From: Cristatella mucedo
Lineage: Eukaryota > Bryozoa > Phylactolaemata > Cristatellidae
Direction of reading: 5' to 3'
DNA: 64,000 nt
Assembly (NCBI GenBank): GCA_009760855.2
Contig: WPIO01000201.1
Span: forward strand, 244,103-308,102
Position numbers and translations under genes: made by a program. A model generated the notes under the pieces. That model was not told the origin of the DNA. It saw only the letters and a program-made list of their open reading frames with translations, and ran no database searches. The number at the start of each line of letters is the position of its first letter. Position 1 is the first letter of the stretch. Of the stretch, positions 53,121-63,539 are shown in pieces.

Positions 53121-53471
53121 TCACAGGGACCCACTAAATGCTGTCCTAAATAGGTGTGTTTCTAAGTTCCTTTTAAATATAGTCAGGTCAGGGGATGTTC
53201 TGACGCACGTCGGGAGGAAGTTCCGGGCTTTAGGAGCATACGAACTAAATGCACGGTCTCCAAAGGATTTAATGTTTGTGCGAGGTATTTCTAGACTGTT
53301 GGATTCCAAAAAGCAGGTGGTACCATGCTTGGCCTGATGGGGTAATATATCTGAGAGATCGGCCGGAGCCAAAGATTGAAGGGACCTAAAAGTCAGCGAC
53401 AAAACCCTGAAGTCGATCCGTTGCTTGACTGGTAGAAAGTGCAGGTCGGCAAGAAGTGGAGTATGTGGCAA
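53121..53471 (-). pseudogene. LINE-A C-terminal domain
   Basis: The frame gives HFLPVKQRIDFRVLSLTFRS, LAPADLSDILPHQAKHG, then SFGDRAFSSYAPKARNFLP and LKTH-type sequence ending HLFRTAFSGSL. This is the conserved C-terminal region of CR1/L2-like ORF2 proteins. It is in a different frame from the RT upstream, so one frameshift lies near 53.47 kb. The stop codon precedes the 3' UTR at 53120. Confidence 0.9.
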
Positions 53472-55013
53472 CTTCGAAGCTCACGACAGACAAGCCTAGC
53501 TTCAGAGTTTTGCACCAGATGCAATCGCCTGATCGCACATGCTGGTAGGCCAGTAAACAGTGAGTTGATGAAGTCAAGACGGGATGTCACGAACGCATGG
53601 ACCAACTTGGACGTGGTATCCTTATCTAAACAAGCCCAAATTTTAGCAATATTATGAAGCTGAAAATAGGCAGATTTGACTGTGGAGCTGATATGGTGGT
53701 CTAACGAGAGGTCGCTTTGGAATATGACACCTGGATTTCAAGCTGATTCAACTGGAGATATGCTGGCAGAGCCAATTTTGAGTGTAACCCTTTCCAATCT
53801 CCGAATCAAACTGGGTTTGCATGTAACTAGTAAGTTAGTTGTGTCATCGTTTAGCTTTAGAAAATTTGCTGCCATCCATGTGCGGATGTCATCAATGCAT
53901 GCAGCAAATGAGTTGAGAGAACTTGAGGTGGTCGACGACTGGGAGAGATCAAAGCAAAGGTACAACTGCGTGTCGTCCGCATAGAAGTGAAAGACAAGAT
54001 TGTGCTTAGCAATCACATCAGCAAGAGGGAGAGTATAAACCTTGAGAAGAACTGGACCTTGCAAGGGGCCCTGAGGTTCTCCATATTTCAGAGGTACTTC
54101 AGATGATGTTTGTCCATTCACGTCAATACTCTGGAGTCTCCCACTGAGATAGCACCTGAACCACTGCAGAGCAGTGTCTGTGATGTCCAGGCGAGATGAG
54201 AGGCGCTCGAGAAGAACTTTGTGATCGATGGTATCAAAAGCTGCCATAAGATCAAGCAAAACAAGCAGAGACACTCTACCTATGACTGCATTTCTAAGTA
54301 GGCCGTTGTATACCCTAAGCAATGCTGACTCTGTGGAGTGATTAGCTTTAAATCCAGACTCCAACTTACTAGCAAGCTGTGAGGTTTCGATATATGAGTT
54401 CAACTGGTCTGCCACGACCCGTCCCAGTGTCTTGGATAGGAATTGTAGAAGGGAGACTGGGGGTTAGTTGCTAGTTAAGTTCTCTTGGTCTAGTGTCGCT
54501 TTCTTGAGAAGTGGCCTGACTAAAGCTTTTTTGAATGTTGCTGGGACATGACCTGAGGCTAATGACATATCAATTATGTTAATTATGCATGGCAACAGCA
54601 GATCAATGCCACGTAGGAGCAGGACAGTGGGAATAGGGTCCAGAGGATTTGTTGTCTTCTTTGATTGAGATACAAACTTTAGGACTAGGTCAGTAGTGAC
54701 CTGCTCAAATGCAGACTTTGAGGTGCAGCCAGGAACCGAGGAACAGCATTCTAGTGGAGAGGTTGTCATCGCAGGGATGGATTCCCTGATCTTGTCTCTC
54801 TTCTGCACACAGAATCGAGAGTAGCGATCGGCTAGATCATCACAAGGATAATCAGGTAAGGAGCTAATCTGAGAACGGTTGAGGAGATGGTTTATTGTTG
54901 ACATCAGCATTTTTGGATTGTGCATCTGTGATTCAAAAATGTTTCTATAGAAGCTAGACTTGGCCTTTGCTAGGATGAATTGATACGACCTACAGTAGTC
55001 TTCATATGCCTGT
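53393..55013 (-). pseudogene. LINE-A reverse transcriptase, one frame with two stops
   Basis: One reading frame runs from about 55013 to 53393 and is interrupted only by TAA at 54466-54464, where RT proteins have NYRP, and by TGA at 53740-53738, probably a decayed CGA. Motif A reads LLDLMAAFDTIDHKVLLERL, motif B has YGEPQGPLQGPVL (usually GVPQGSVLGPLLF), and the catalytic box FYADDTQLYL is intact. The linker (54925-54464) includes NPLDPIPTVLLLRGIDLLLP. The catalytic aspartates are present, but the stops make it inactive as it stands. Confidence 0.92.
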
Positions 55014-55299
55014 CAATAGACAGTTAGTCCGGATCTTTTTTATGCTTTTTCAAGCTTTTTTTTCGTTTAGTAGACCTAGCTAGTTTAATATCTGTGGTAA
55101 ACCATTGGCCGTCTGACGGGGGTGCACAGTGCGCGTTGTCAGAGGTGCAAACTCGTCGAGCGTGTCAGCAAGTGTCGTGTTGTAGCTATCTACCAATGAT
55201 GACTGATCGGAGGGAGGACTGAGCAGCAGAGGTGAAGCAGATATTCTCGCACGGACAGCATCGATGTCAAGGGTCTTGAGGTTTCACGATTCACAGGCT

Positions 55300-55870
55300 A
55301 TTTTAGAGGGGGATGTGAGCACACACTGTAGATTGAACGAGATCTCCATGTGGGCAGATAAGCAGGATTTGGTAATAATTGGTGGTGAAAATGTGCCGTT
55401 GTATGGGAAAATCTAGTCGAGTGTGTGACCCTTGATGTGGGTAGGGCCCTACACACGAGCCAGAAGAGACAATGAGTCAGTCAATGCACGAAATTTGGTG
55501 CTAAAAGCATCAGATAAGTTATAAAAGTGAACGTTTAAATCACCCATAACGAGGAAGGATCGATTTCTTGCACACAGAATCGAAATGAGATCGGAGAAAT
55601 CTGAGATAAAGGAGGACTTGGTACCTGGTGGGCGATAGACTACTGCCACTATTGGTAGCTTGTTTTCTGGTGAGACCAAGACCATATATTCAAAAGACTG
55701 CTTCGAGGGTACCGCAAATGGCTTGAAGTTGAATTTCGAGCTCACGATAATAGCAACTGCACCTCCAGTTTTGATTGATCTAGGGGTGTGAAAGAACGAG
55801 ATACCAGATGGATTGCGTCTTTAATTGTCGGGCAGTTTATCGAGTTCAGCCAAGTTTCAGTTAGGGCGTT
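55300..55870 (-). pseudogene. LINE-A APE-type endonuclease (partial)
   Basis: The open frame 55745-55449 contains VAVVYRPPGTKSS followed by FLVMGDLNVHFYN, the strand and GDxNxH metal/active-site motif of APE endonucleases. Just upstream, another frame has LNALTETWLN (the TETWL motif), so a frameshift separates the two. The first part of the domain is lacking. In such elements this enzyme nicks the target DNA. Confidence 0.88.
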
Positions 55871-56080
55871 CAGCTCCAGCCCAACGAGCCGCGTCTGAGC
55901 TGGCGGTTTCGGCCACCCCGGCGGCTATGGGGTGCTTTTCTTTTGTTAATGCATAGTTTGTGAATCTTAGCAACAACATTAATATCTAGGAATGCATTTG
56001 ATCTGCGATGACGAAGCGATAAGAGCCGCTGACGATCGTAACTAACAAGCAGGCTACTAGCTGCCGGCGTAGCTAAGGCA

Positions 56081-56319
56081 GCAGCCGGCGTGGGAGACCC
56101 AGCAGCCCGAAGCGATAAGCGTTTACATGTCCATAGGCAAGTAATTTCTTACTCGCTAAGGTCAAATAACAATCAGAATAACTTTAAACAGGTCTTAGCT
56201 GTTTTTTTTCCGTATACGATGTTCGCAAGAACTTCGGTTTTCGGAAGAACTCTGCAACGAACACGAACGTGCGTTAGAGCGCTCTATGTCAGGAGGCGAG
56301 AATGCCTAGATACGGGATA
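56081..56319. other. No recognised gene
   Basis: A 76-codon frame at 56090-56320 (+) shows no motif. The left part may still be the 5' end of LINE-A. Confidence 0.35.
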
Positions 56320-56445
56320 ATGCCGGATATGCCGGATAAGCCAAGCTGCCGAGTTTTGTGCCACCTGTAATTGCCTGATTGCATATGCCGGTAGGCCTGC
56401 AAGCAGTGAGCTACAGAAGTCCAGACGGAAAGTTTTTTAAAGTCT
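56320..56445 (-). mobile_element. LINE-A RT fragment beside the Tc1 relic
   Basis: CAAGCTGCCGAGTTTTGTGC, CACCTGTAATTGCCTGATTG and GCCGGTAGGCCTGCAAGCAG match the LINE-A RT thumb region (compare 53.49-53.58 kb). The frame 56504-56289 crosses into adjacent Tc1-derived sequence. Confidence 0.75.
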
Positions 56446-57640
56446 TTCCTAAGGGTCAGATTAAACCAAACTGGAGCCAAAGTAAACAAAACAGTTCTAA
56501 ACACAAGTTTTTAACCTGCCTGGCACAGCATTCGCAGTAGAAACACTAAATCTAGTAAGATGTGACATCTTCCACGATTAACAACCACTTCCAGTATTCT
56601 GGCTGGCATGGACTCGACGAGTTTCATAGTTACTAGAAGGTCACAGACGGTTTGCTATTTGTCCTACAATTTGTCCTACAATTTCGCCGGCGATCTCATC
56701 TTAGTGTCTAGAGCTATCAGCCGATGCTGAACTTCGTCCCATAGATGTTTTATCGGGTGAAGGACCGGGAACTGACTGGGTCACTGATATCGTTTGAAGA
56801 GAACCTATCGAGAAACTGCAGCAGAACTTCGGCAGCATGTTTCGGATCGTCGCTCTATTCATATATAAAATTACTGCCTAGCAGTCGGAATGAACTGTGC
56901 ATAGCAAGATTGTCTGGAATTCGTGGGCAGCTGTCTTTATTCATTATACACCCAATGCAATAATGGGCCTATACACCGCCTACTGTGAAGCCTCTCCACA
57001 CCATACTGATCCAGACCCGAAAATCACAGTATGATGCAGACAGATATCAGCGAATGGTTTGTCACTCCAGTGGAGAACGTAGGATTGACGTTTGCTGCTG
57101 CCATAAGGAGTGTACTTACTTTCGTCGGTAAAGAATACTCGCATCCAATGTTCAGTAGTCCAGTGTCTAAGCAAATAGGGGCATAGAAGACTTTCTTCTT
57201 TATGCGCTTTTGTCAGTAGCCGAGCTTTCTTCGCGGCCTCTGCCACAAGCCCTTGTTTGTTGAACTTTCGCATCACCGTCCGCTCACTGAGAAACTTGCT
57301 GGTGATAAACTCGAGTGCTTCGGCATGGACTCGAGCAGGGGCAAGGCAGGCCTTTAGTTGCCACTTTCGGAGCCCGATAATTGCTCCTAATAGAAGTGCG
57401 AGGCCGCCCAGACACAGGCTGGTTTTTCATCATCCCTATCACAGAGTAAAACTTGAGCAAACTTACCTTTTTTGTGATGCACTGACAGCAACGGCTTGTA
57501 ATAGACCACCACTTCATTCAGTGTTTGTTCGTTAAGCCATCTACTCATGACGTTTGGGCCTACGCAATTTCCATATGCATGGCAGAAACTCTGGCAGCGC
57601 ATTTTAGCCATCAGAGCGATGCTTTCGATAAGCTTGTCCT
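56446..57640 (-). pseudogene. Tc1-type DNA transposon relic, transposase with lost catalytic residues
   Basis: Minus-strand order is as follows. The DNA-binding end has KNQPVSGRPRTS (about 57.43-57.38 kb). The core (57276-56980) has KKARLLTKAHKEE, LRHWTTEHWMRVFFTDESKY and GSSKRQSYVLHWSDKPF. Then come GIMNKD-type sequence after a stop, and the DPKHAAEVLL box. There the expected catalytic QQD is replaced by E-stop-S. Next is PVLHPIKHLWDEVQHRL, where the catalytic Glu of PIEHLW is Lys. The end is VTMKLVESMPARILEVV, VNRG. Only the first acid (FTDESK) survives. Frameshifts and several stops follow. The element moved by cut and paste when alive. Confidence 0.9.
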
Positions 57641-57689
57641 TCCTTGGAGAAGTAACTCAAAGGAGATCCGATCAAGGCAGTGTATCTGT

Positions 57690-57795
57690 GCTACCATAGT
57701 CCAGATATTGCATAACATTGCTAAAACTCAGGCTTGTTTAACTACGAATACCACATCAAAATTTGTCAATGCGTTTATGACACCGTGACTGCTCT
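57690..57795 (+). mobile_element. LINE-A RT fragment, plus strand
   Basis: AACATTGCTAAAACTCAGGC, TTGTTTAACTACGAATACCA and CAATGCGTTTATGACACC match the LINE-A thumb region read in the plus orientation. This is opposite to the fragment at the other edge of the Tc1 relic. Confidence 0.7.
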
Positions 57796-57889
57796 AACAC
57801 TTGGCATTGATTTATGACTTACTCGAATACTGGCATTAGCAACAGCCGAGCTCAGATCGGCAGGCCAGGTGCATGGTAACTTTTGGAGG

Positions 57890-57890
57890 G

Positions 57891-57928
<38 letters not shown>

Positions 57929-57955
57929 ATATATGTATATATATATATACTGCTA
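57890..57955. repeat. (AT)n microsatellite with GTAT interruptions
   Basis: AT runs of about 25 and 18 bp separated by ATGTATGTATATATATGTAT. Confidence 0.95.
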
Positions 57956-58282
57956 GGGTGATAGACAAATCATCTATTAGGTTTTAGCAACATTATTAGC
58001 AAATGCAAAATGGTGGCAATGCGACAAAAGGCCACATATCAGCGAAATGGATTAACATTATGACAAATTTTGCAGATAAACTCATATCTAGAAAAAATAC
58101 AAGCACACAGGAGCAATGGCTACATGGTGGGTCAAGAGCCTCTCGGGTGCCTGCTGTCACAGTTCTTACGTTCTGCTTCCCTTGCAAAACATCTAGTGCA
58201 TAACAAGGCACAGCACTAAAGAGAACATCAGCTATGCTTTTTCAAGATAGGTGGAGAACGACTATAACAATAATGAGTCGGG
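57956..58282. other. No recognised gene
   Basis: Overlapping short frames at 57996-58211 have no motif. Confidence 0.35.
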
Positions 58283-58564
58283 CTAGGCTAGGTGCACAAA
58301 CTTAACAAGGGCATGGACATTAATCGGAGTCCAATGAATACGCAAGCCACAAACCTCCCTTGAACTACCAACAATGCAGCCTACACTGAGTTTGTAGGAG
58401 GTACATAGCAGCAGCACAGACTCAGCAAGAACTGTCAAGCTCTTGTCAGATGCTAATGCGCATTTGCGGGCGACAGGCACGGGTACCATGCTCTGATGAG
58501 ACTTGCTGTGAGCCGGCAGGAGGATGGCCGCCAGTCGTCCAGGAGCTAGCCGTCCTTGACCCAT
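58283..58564 (-). CDS. Candidate ORF, 93 aa, unknown function
   Basis: An ATG in good context (ACGATGG) at 58564 opens a 93-codon frame ending in TAG at 58283. Codon bias is coding-like. The sequence starts MGQGRLAPGRLAAILLPAHS and includes SLTVLAESVLLLCTSYKLSV, a mildly hydrophobic run. No domain is recognised. It could be a small gene or first exon. A competing plus-strand frame starts at 58556. Confidence 0.3.
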   Translation of the reverse strand: MGQGRLAPGRLAAILLPAHSKSHQSMVPVPVARKCALASDKSLTVLAESVLLLCTSYKLSVGCIVGSSREVCGLRIHWTPINVHALVKFVHLA

Positions 58565-59150
58565 CGTCACTCACTGCTTGCTCTCCTCGTCCAATGTGAA
58601 GCAGGCACGCCCAAACTGACACAGCAAGTCGTCCACCAGACTCTGCAAAATGAGGGCCGCCATTATCACCCGGCTGTCCGTGTGCCTCACGCCCACGTGC
58701 ACTGCACTAGAGAGCTGATCAGCAACTTTGAGTCGGCCTTTCTGCAGCGATGGAAAATCAACAAGGCAACAACTCTCTGTGCATAGGCCAAACTACCCCC
58801 TAAGCACCTGGTGCAATTTTGCATATCTCTCCAAGGGTCAAAGGTCAATGTCGCTGCCAAACAGTCTTGCAATTGACACGTTAACACAGAGTGGAGTGCA
58901 CACGAAGACTAGGCAGGCACTCAGGACCCGGAACAGCAGCAGCATGCTGAAGCACCTGCCAGCGCATCAATCACATGCCATGTAGTCCCACGTGATCCCA
59001 CCGAGCATGCCGTCTCGAGTTAACACAGCTGGTAGCTATGTTTTTCAAAAGCCTGGAGCTGAAAGCACACTTTTATTCAGCTGACTAAACCAGCTACTGC
59101 AATGGCGACACTACTGTCGTCTTAGCTACTGCCACTGCCACTGCTAATTT
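58565..59150. other. No recognised gene
   Basis: Frames at 58556-58786 and 58728-58985 (+) have no firm family match. Confidence 0.35.
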
Positions 59151-59151
59151 C

Positions 59152-59178
59152 TAATAATAATAATAATAATAATAATTC
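59152..59178. repeat. (AAT)n tail microsatellite
   Basis: TAATAATAATAATAATAATA is the reversed tail of the adjacent minus-strand LINE-A copy. Confidence 0.95.
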
Positions 59179-59632
59179 ACTTGATAAAGCAGCCTAAGAG
59201 AACTTAATCGCTCTCTAGGTGCTTTACAATTGTTGTAAAGTGAAATGCAATTGAATGATAAGTAAAATCATGCTTGAAAAACAAACGAAATGAATAACAT
59301 GGTTAGGGGTGACAAGCACAGGGTCAGCATGCAAGTGTGGTTAGTGGCAGCATGCACAGTGTCAGCAGGCATAAGCACATCAAGGACGAATCACAGGGAC
59401 CCACTAAATGCTGTCCTAAATAGGTGTGTTTTTAGGTTCCTTTTAAATGTGGTGAGGTCAGGGGATGTTCTAACGCAGATCGGGAGGGAGTTCCATGCTT
59501 TGGGAGCATATGAACTAAATGCACAGTCTCCAAAGGATTGAAGGTTTGTATGAGGTATTGCTAGACTGTTGGATTCCGAAAAACGGGTGGTACGATGCTT
59601 GGCCTGATGGGGTAGTATATCTGACATTTTTA
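59179..59632 (-). mobile_element. LINE-A copy, C-terminus plus 3' UTR
   Basis: The frame 59627-59391 carries LPHQAKHRTTRFSESNSLA, then SFGDCAFSSYAPKAWNSLP and LKTHLFRTAFSGSL. It is the cleanest C-terminus in the window. The 3' UTR and hairpin follow. Here the outer stem is AAAGCA with TGCTTT where the consensus has AAAGCG with CGCTTT, a paired change. The copy is 5'-truncated at about 59632. Confidence 0.92.
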
Positions 59633-59894
59633 GGTCCTATTGCTACAGATGCTGCAGCAGCAGTCACTGTCAGTGATGGAACTCTTCAGATGAAGTGCAA
59701 TCAGCGTAAGGTGAAAGTCTGTCACCGAATACAACAGATAACCTGAGATGAGATGAATAGAACATATGCGAGGAAAAATTAACTCATTTTAGAACAAAAT
59801 TAAATCTAGATGAGAATTGGCATTATCGGAAAAGAACTAGGTAATCAAAATAAAAAATATACGATAAGCAAATGCTAACTTTTAATATAATAAA
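59633..59894. other. No recognised gene
   Basis: AT-rich spacer. Confidence 0.4.
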
Positions 59895-60360
59895 ATGTAA
59901 TGTATCTCCATCTGTAACTGCACAAAGTCATAAGGACCATGTGAGGGTTACGAGGGAGAGTTTTGTATAGCGCACTCACAGCCTAAGCAGCTTTTGGTAC
60001 ACATTCGGTACCCAACAGACTTCGTCTCACGCAACAAAGAGAAAGTGGGAAGCATAGCAGAGTCAGGAGAGCAGTTGAGGTAGTAAGTAGCATAGAAGTT
60101 GCAGCTCAAGACCGCTGAAAAGGATGTGCCAAAGTCGGCAGTAGGAGAGTAATTGTCGTTGCTTAAGAATTGTGGAAGCGAGTTCCACAGTCTAGGATCT
60201 GCAGAGCTAAAGCTTCCGTCGCCAACTGTCTTTAAGCTGAGGAATGAGAAAGCTAATTTATTGTCCACACAGGACCTGAGGGCGCGAACAGGCTGAAGCA
60301 GATGCAGCAGTTCAGCTAGGTACGAAGGAGCCAAGCCGTGGCGGGCCTTGTGGGTCTGCA
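59895..60360 (-). pseudogene. LINE-B copy, C-terminal domain and 3' end
   Basis: The frame 60436-59948 is open and reads from THKARHGLAPSYLAELLHL through VDNKLAFSFLSLKTVGDGSF, ADPRLWNSLPQFLSNDNYSP and LNCSPDSAMLPTFSLLRETK to IQNSPS and a stop. It is the best-preserved LINE-B C-terminus here. Its 3' end has TAATGTATCTCCATCTGTAA (reversed). The LINE part begins near 60357, showing 5' truncation. Confidence 0.92.
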
Positions 60361-60522
60361 TAACCACTTTACCAAGACTTGACCAATTTCCACCAATAAA
60401 TACTCTCTTTTTGCACTGTTTCCCAGCATACTGCACTGCTGAGGAAACTCAAGTAAGGATTGGCAAGAGTGGGAAGTGGTTAGCAGTATCAACTTGAGCA
60501 ATCGGCAGCATGCAGCATACCT

Positions 60523-60996
60523 TTGTGCAGACAGCATCAACAGAGCATCCGGTGTCTAAGGTGCACAAGGTGGAGAGGAAATAAGTCCAGCTGTAAAAAG
60601 GACACACCTAACAGATGCAGCTGTTCCCACCAGAGCTGCACTGGTTGGTATTCAAACGGAGCACTATCGCCCAATAGCAAGCAGCAGACGGTGGTTCATG
60701 CTCAGCTGCGAAGGCACACAGACAGCCATCATGCCCCTACCCCAAAGCGCCAGAGATTGTGCCCCAGTGGTAGAGGGTGGCTTTCAACCGTGGGAGAACA
60801 AAGAGGGAGGAAGGGCGGTGAAGTGAGAGACTTCGCGCAAAACCCAATTCTCAAAGACCAGACGAATGAGGAGCTAGTAAAGCGGTTGGAAAATGTGGTT
60901 CCAGAACGTTGGCGCCTGCTGCGCCCAGTCCTTCCCAACCAACATGGGCCCAATGATCAAGCCTGCACGACTAACTACGGATCGCATGTCATCTAA
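60523..60996 (+). CDS. Open frame, 157 codons, doubtful
   Basis: The frame opens with TTG and ends in TAA. It is Cys/His/Arg-rich in its first half (SCKKDTPNRCSCSHQSCTGW), with a charged tail that includes TNEELVKRLENVVPERWRLL. No known zinc-finger spacing or domain could be matched. It lacks an ATG and a clear acceptor. Confidence 0.2.
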   Translation: MCRQHQQSIRCLRCTRWRGNKSSCKKDTPNRCSCSHQSCTGWYSNGALSPNSKQQTVVHAQLRRHTDSHHAPTPKRQRLCPSGRGWLSTVGEQRGRKGGEVRDFAQNPILKDQTNEELVKRLENVVPERWRLLRPVLPNQHGPNDQACTTNYGSHVI

Positions 60997-61034
60997 TTAA
61001 TTTCCAGAGGCGGCACAACGGTAACACATTCAAA

Positions 61035-61215
61035 CAGTATTCAGAGAGAACTTGGTCTTTTTCTAGGTACCTGACATGTATTGGAAAGAAAGCATAACCA
61101 TATTGGTGATTGTAGCATCGACGTGTCCACAAGCATTACCTGGTTAGAGTTATAATACACATGTCAACCTGTACATGTGGTTAGTGTGTCATTGGCATCA
61201 GCAAGTTACCACAGG
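61035..61215 (-). mobile_element. LINE-A 3' end, decayed
   Basis: CAGAGAGAACTTGGTCTTTT, TCTAGGTACCTGACATGTAT, TACATGTGGTTAGTG and GGCATCAGCAAGT follow the LINE-A 3' UTR order with many substitutions. Confidence 0.7.
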
Positions 61216-61415
61216 GAAGCAACAGCATGCAGTCACAGTGGTAGAACATAACGTTTGTACCTACAAGAAAGCCATCGACTCGAGCTCAACCATGTGTTAG
61301 GACCAGCTGGATGCCCATTGAACCTGGTCTAATTACCGAGTCCGTTGTGGCACTTCACACTCATATTATTTCTTTTGGATAGGAATTTGCCCATTCCAAC
61401 CAAACATGCGTGCAC
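61216..61415. other. No recognised gene
   Basis: Nothing supported. Confidence 0.35.
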
Positions 61416-61490
61416 AAACAAACAGACATCTACACACACACGTGCAAGCACTCTCTCTTTTACAAACACAAACACACACACACACTTCTA
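61416..61490. repeat. CA-rich tract
   Basis: Interrupted CA repeats, ending with CACACACACACAC at about 61470-61485. Confidence 0.85.
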
Positions 61491-62025
61491 ATTTAAGTGC
61501 TGCCGATCTGCTCTGGAAAAAGGTCACCGATCAAACCTTCTGTGGCATGCAGCAAGGTTGAGTGTTTAGCACTCGGCACTGAACAGAGATGCCCTCCTGC
61601 TCATCGAGAGTAAAAAAATCGAACAACGTAGAAGAAACCCTACTGAGCCAATTATCAATTGGCAACGGCTAGCCACCTCTGACAAGCGGAGGAGCAATTG
61701 AGCAGCAGCAACAGACGGGCACCTCGGCTCGGCATATCTGACAGTGGGCAACGCATGTTCGAGTGACAAGCCTGCATCTCGACCCAGCCGGCACATCAAA
61801 GCTCTTCAGCCAAGATTTAAGACATCATGGTGACAGCAATCTGCGATATCAGGTAATCTCCTCAAAAAAGCTTATATCAATCCTAGATTCTGTATTGAAA
61901 GTGGTCAACTGTAGCCTTCCCCTTAAAAAGCACCAAAATGAAGACCGTGTGATTAATAGGGCAAGCCACTCCATAGGGTTAGCGACGATTAACACTGACA
62001 CCACAAGCCACAACAACCACTTATA
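61491..62025. other. No recognised gene
   Basis: Frames at 61566-61799 (-) and 61763-62026 (+) lack motifs. Confidence 0.35.
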
Positions 62026-62072
62026 AACACAAACACACACACGCACACACATACAAACATATACACATATCT
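62026..62072. repeat. CA-rich microsatellite
   Basis: CAAACACACACACGCACACA followed by CATA-rich sequence. Confidence 0.9.
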
Positions 62073-63455
62073 AATCGCTAACTGACCAACTTACTCTCAT
62101 CTCAAACTATTAATCTATATCGCTCCCTCATATCAGCCTACACACAATCTTAGCTCAATGCAGCTTACATAGGGGTTTCATTGTGGCAGTAATATTTCGA
62201 AGTAACAAAGCAAGTGAGTTATGGAAAAAATCTATCACAGAAGTACTTCTAAAAACTAACACAAATTTAAGAACCAACATGGGCACTGCTGTCTTCCTAG
62301 GAACAGTACTCTCACTTGTTTTCCTTACACTCTTTTAGTAGAACCTGGTCTTCACCAGCCACTACTACAGTGAAATAGGCCGTCTTTCGGGAAAGCCACC
62401 AAGTATCCTACAATGACTCAAATCGCTAGTATCATTAAAATTCATTCGTGAATTAAAACCGTTCGATCCCTTGAACGCATAAGTGAATGAATAGAAGTCA
62501 AAACGTGACAAAACAATATCTTCGGTTGGACTAAGCAAGGGTGCAAAGCAGAACGAAAATACGCCGCCGGGCCTGTTATGATCTGTCATGTCTGCTTATG
62601 ATCACGGCTACGTGTTACTAGCCAAAAATCACCCTCTGCATTTAGTTCAGAGATCAACGCGTGACTTGCTATGCAGGACGATAGCGACTTTGCGAAGTCA
62701 ATTTCAGGTAGTAGGCATCTGGTTCTAGCAGCTTACAGGCTGGCAGTTATCAGGTCACAGGCATTTAGCGATCGCCTGTAGTTATCTACATGCATACCTA
62801 TTGAGACGGCAAAGCATGCGACGGCTCTATGCGGGTGGAAACGCTATGTAAGAACGGCGAGAAGGGCTTCCGAGAGACAGCTTCGCGATAGACTACACAC
62901 CAGCAAGCCTGGCCAGTCATTTCTTAGTCCTCGGCCACGAAATTGGAGTTGGCTACGGCATCCAGCACTCCTGGAAGTTTTTCTTTTAAATGTGTGCAAT
63001 CGTGAGGGAACGCGTCGCAAATGTGTGGGAAAGAACAGACCCGAGCATAACATAGCCGACTGGGCACGTGCGAAAGCATGCTCAGATGCAGGACTGTTCA
63101 AACAAGTAAAAAAAAAAGTGGCGCACAGCAGCCGCGTGAATTGGCGATTTAGCAGTCCAAAGCGCGCCAGCAAGACCACAAACCAGGAAGCCGAACTACT
63201 TACAAGGCCGCACAACTTTCATCTTCGAGAAGTGAATATGCAGGATTCGCTATGTGAAAATCGCGATGGCGATTGCCGAAGTCTACGATAAGCATAAGCT
63301 TTTTATTCCACTTAAGGTCGTTTGAATTAAACATAATTACTTTTTAAGCGCTTATACATCCTGGGAGGTTTGTGGCATGCCTTCAATGTTGGGTTCTGTC
63401 TCGGATGTTGGCACTGACACGCCCATCCTCTGAAGGGCTGAGACATGCATACCAA
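62073..63455. other. No recognised gene
   Basis: Frames at 62844-63215 (-, 123 codons) and 62992-63291 (+, 99 codons) overlap in opposite strands. Neither shows a motif. Confidence 0.35.
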
Positions 63456-63459
63456 AGAT

Positions 63460-63475
63460 GGGCGGAGCTATAAAG
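63460..63475 (+). promoter_or_regulatory. GC box and TATA-like box, weak
   Basis: GGGCGG (63460-63465) is followed by CTATAAAG (63468-63475) and a GAG repeat. The boxes are too close for classic Sp1/TATA spacing and no coding frame starts downstream. It is listed only as a motif. Confidence 0.12.
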
Positions 63476-63539
63476 GGGAGGAGGAGGAGGAAGAGTCTAG
63501 GTATAGTAGGCGATCTGGGTGACCAGCGCCAACCACTCA

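Larger units (their letters stand above)
52890..56080 (-). mobile_element. LINE-A, longest copy (endonuclease + reverse transcriptase)
   Basis: A CR1/L2-like (Jockey superfamily) non-LTR retrotransposon. Minus-strand order is: a Lys/Arg-rich remnant (about 55.9-56.05 kb), APE endonuclease (55.86-55.3 kb), linker and RT (55.01-53.5 kb), C-terminal domain (53.47-53.12 kb), 3' UTR with hairpin and an ATT/AT-rich tail. The N-terminal part of the endonuclease and any ORF1 are missing or unrecognisable. Such elements insert by target-primed reverse transcription and can mobilise SINEs. Disruptions are few: two frameshifts and two stops in the main frame were noted, so it may be the youngest copy here. 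Confidence 0.92.

Noticed and set aside
58556-58786. Plus-strand frame slightly like a transposase helix-turn-helix
   Set aside because: Only a few residues fit. No DDE motifs are found downstream and the sequence is not related to the Tc1 relic at 57 kb.
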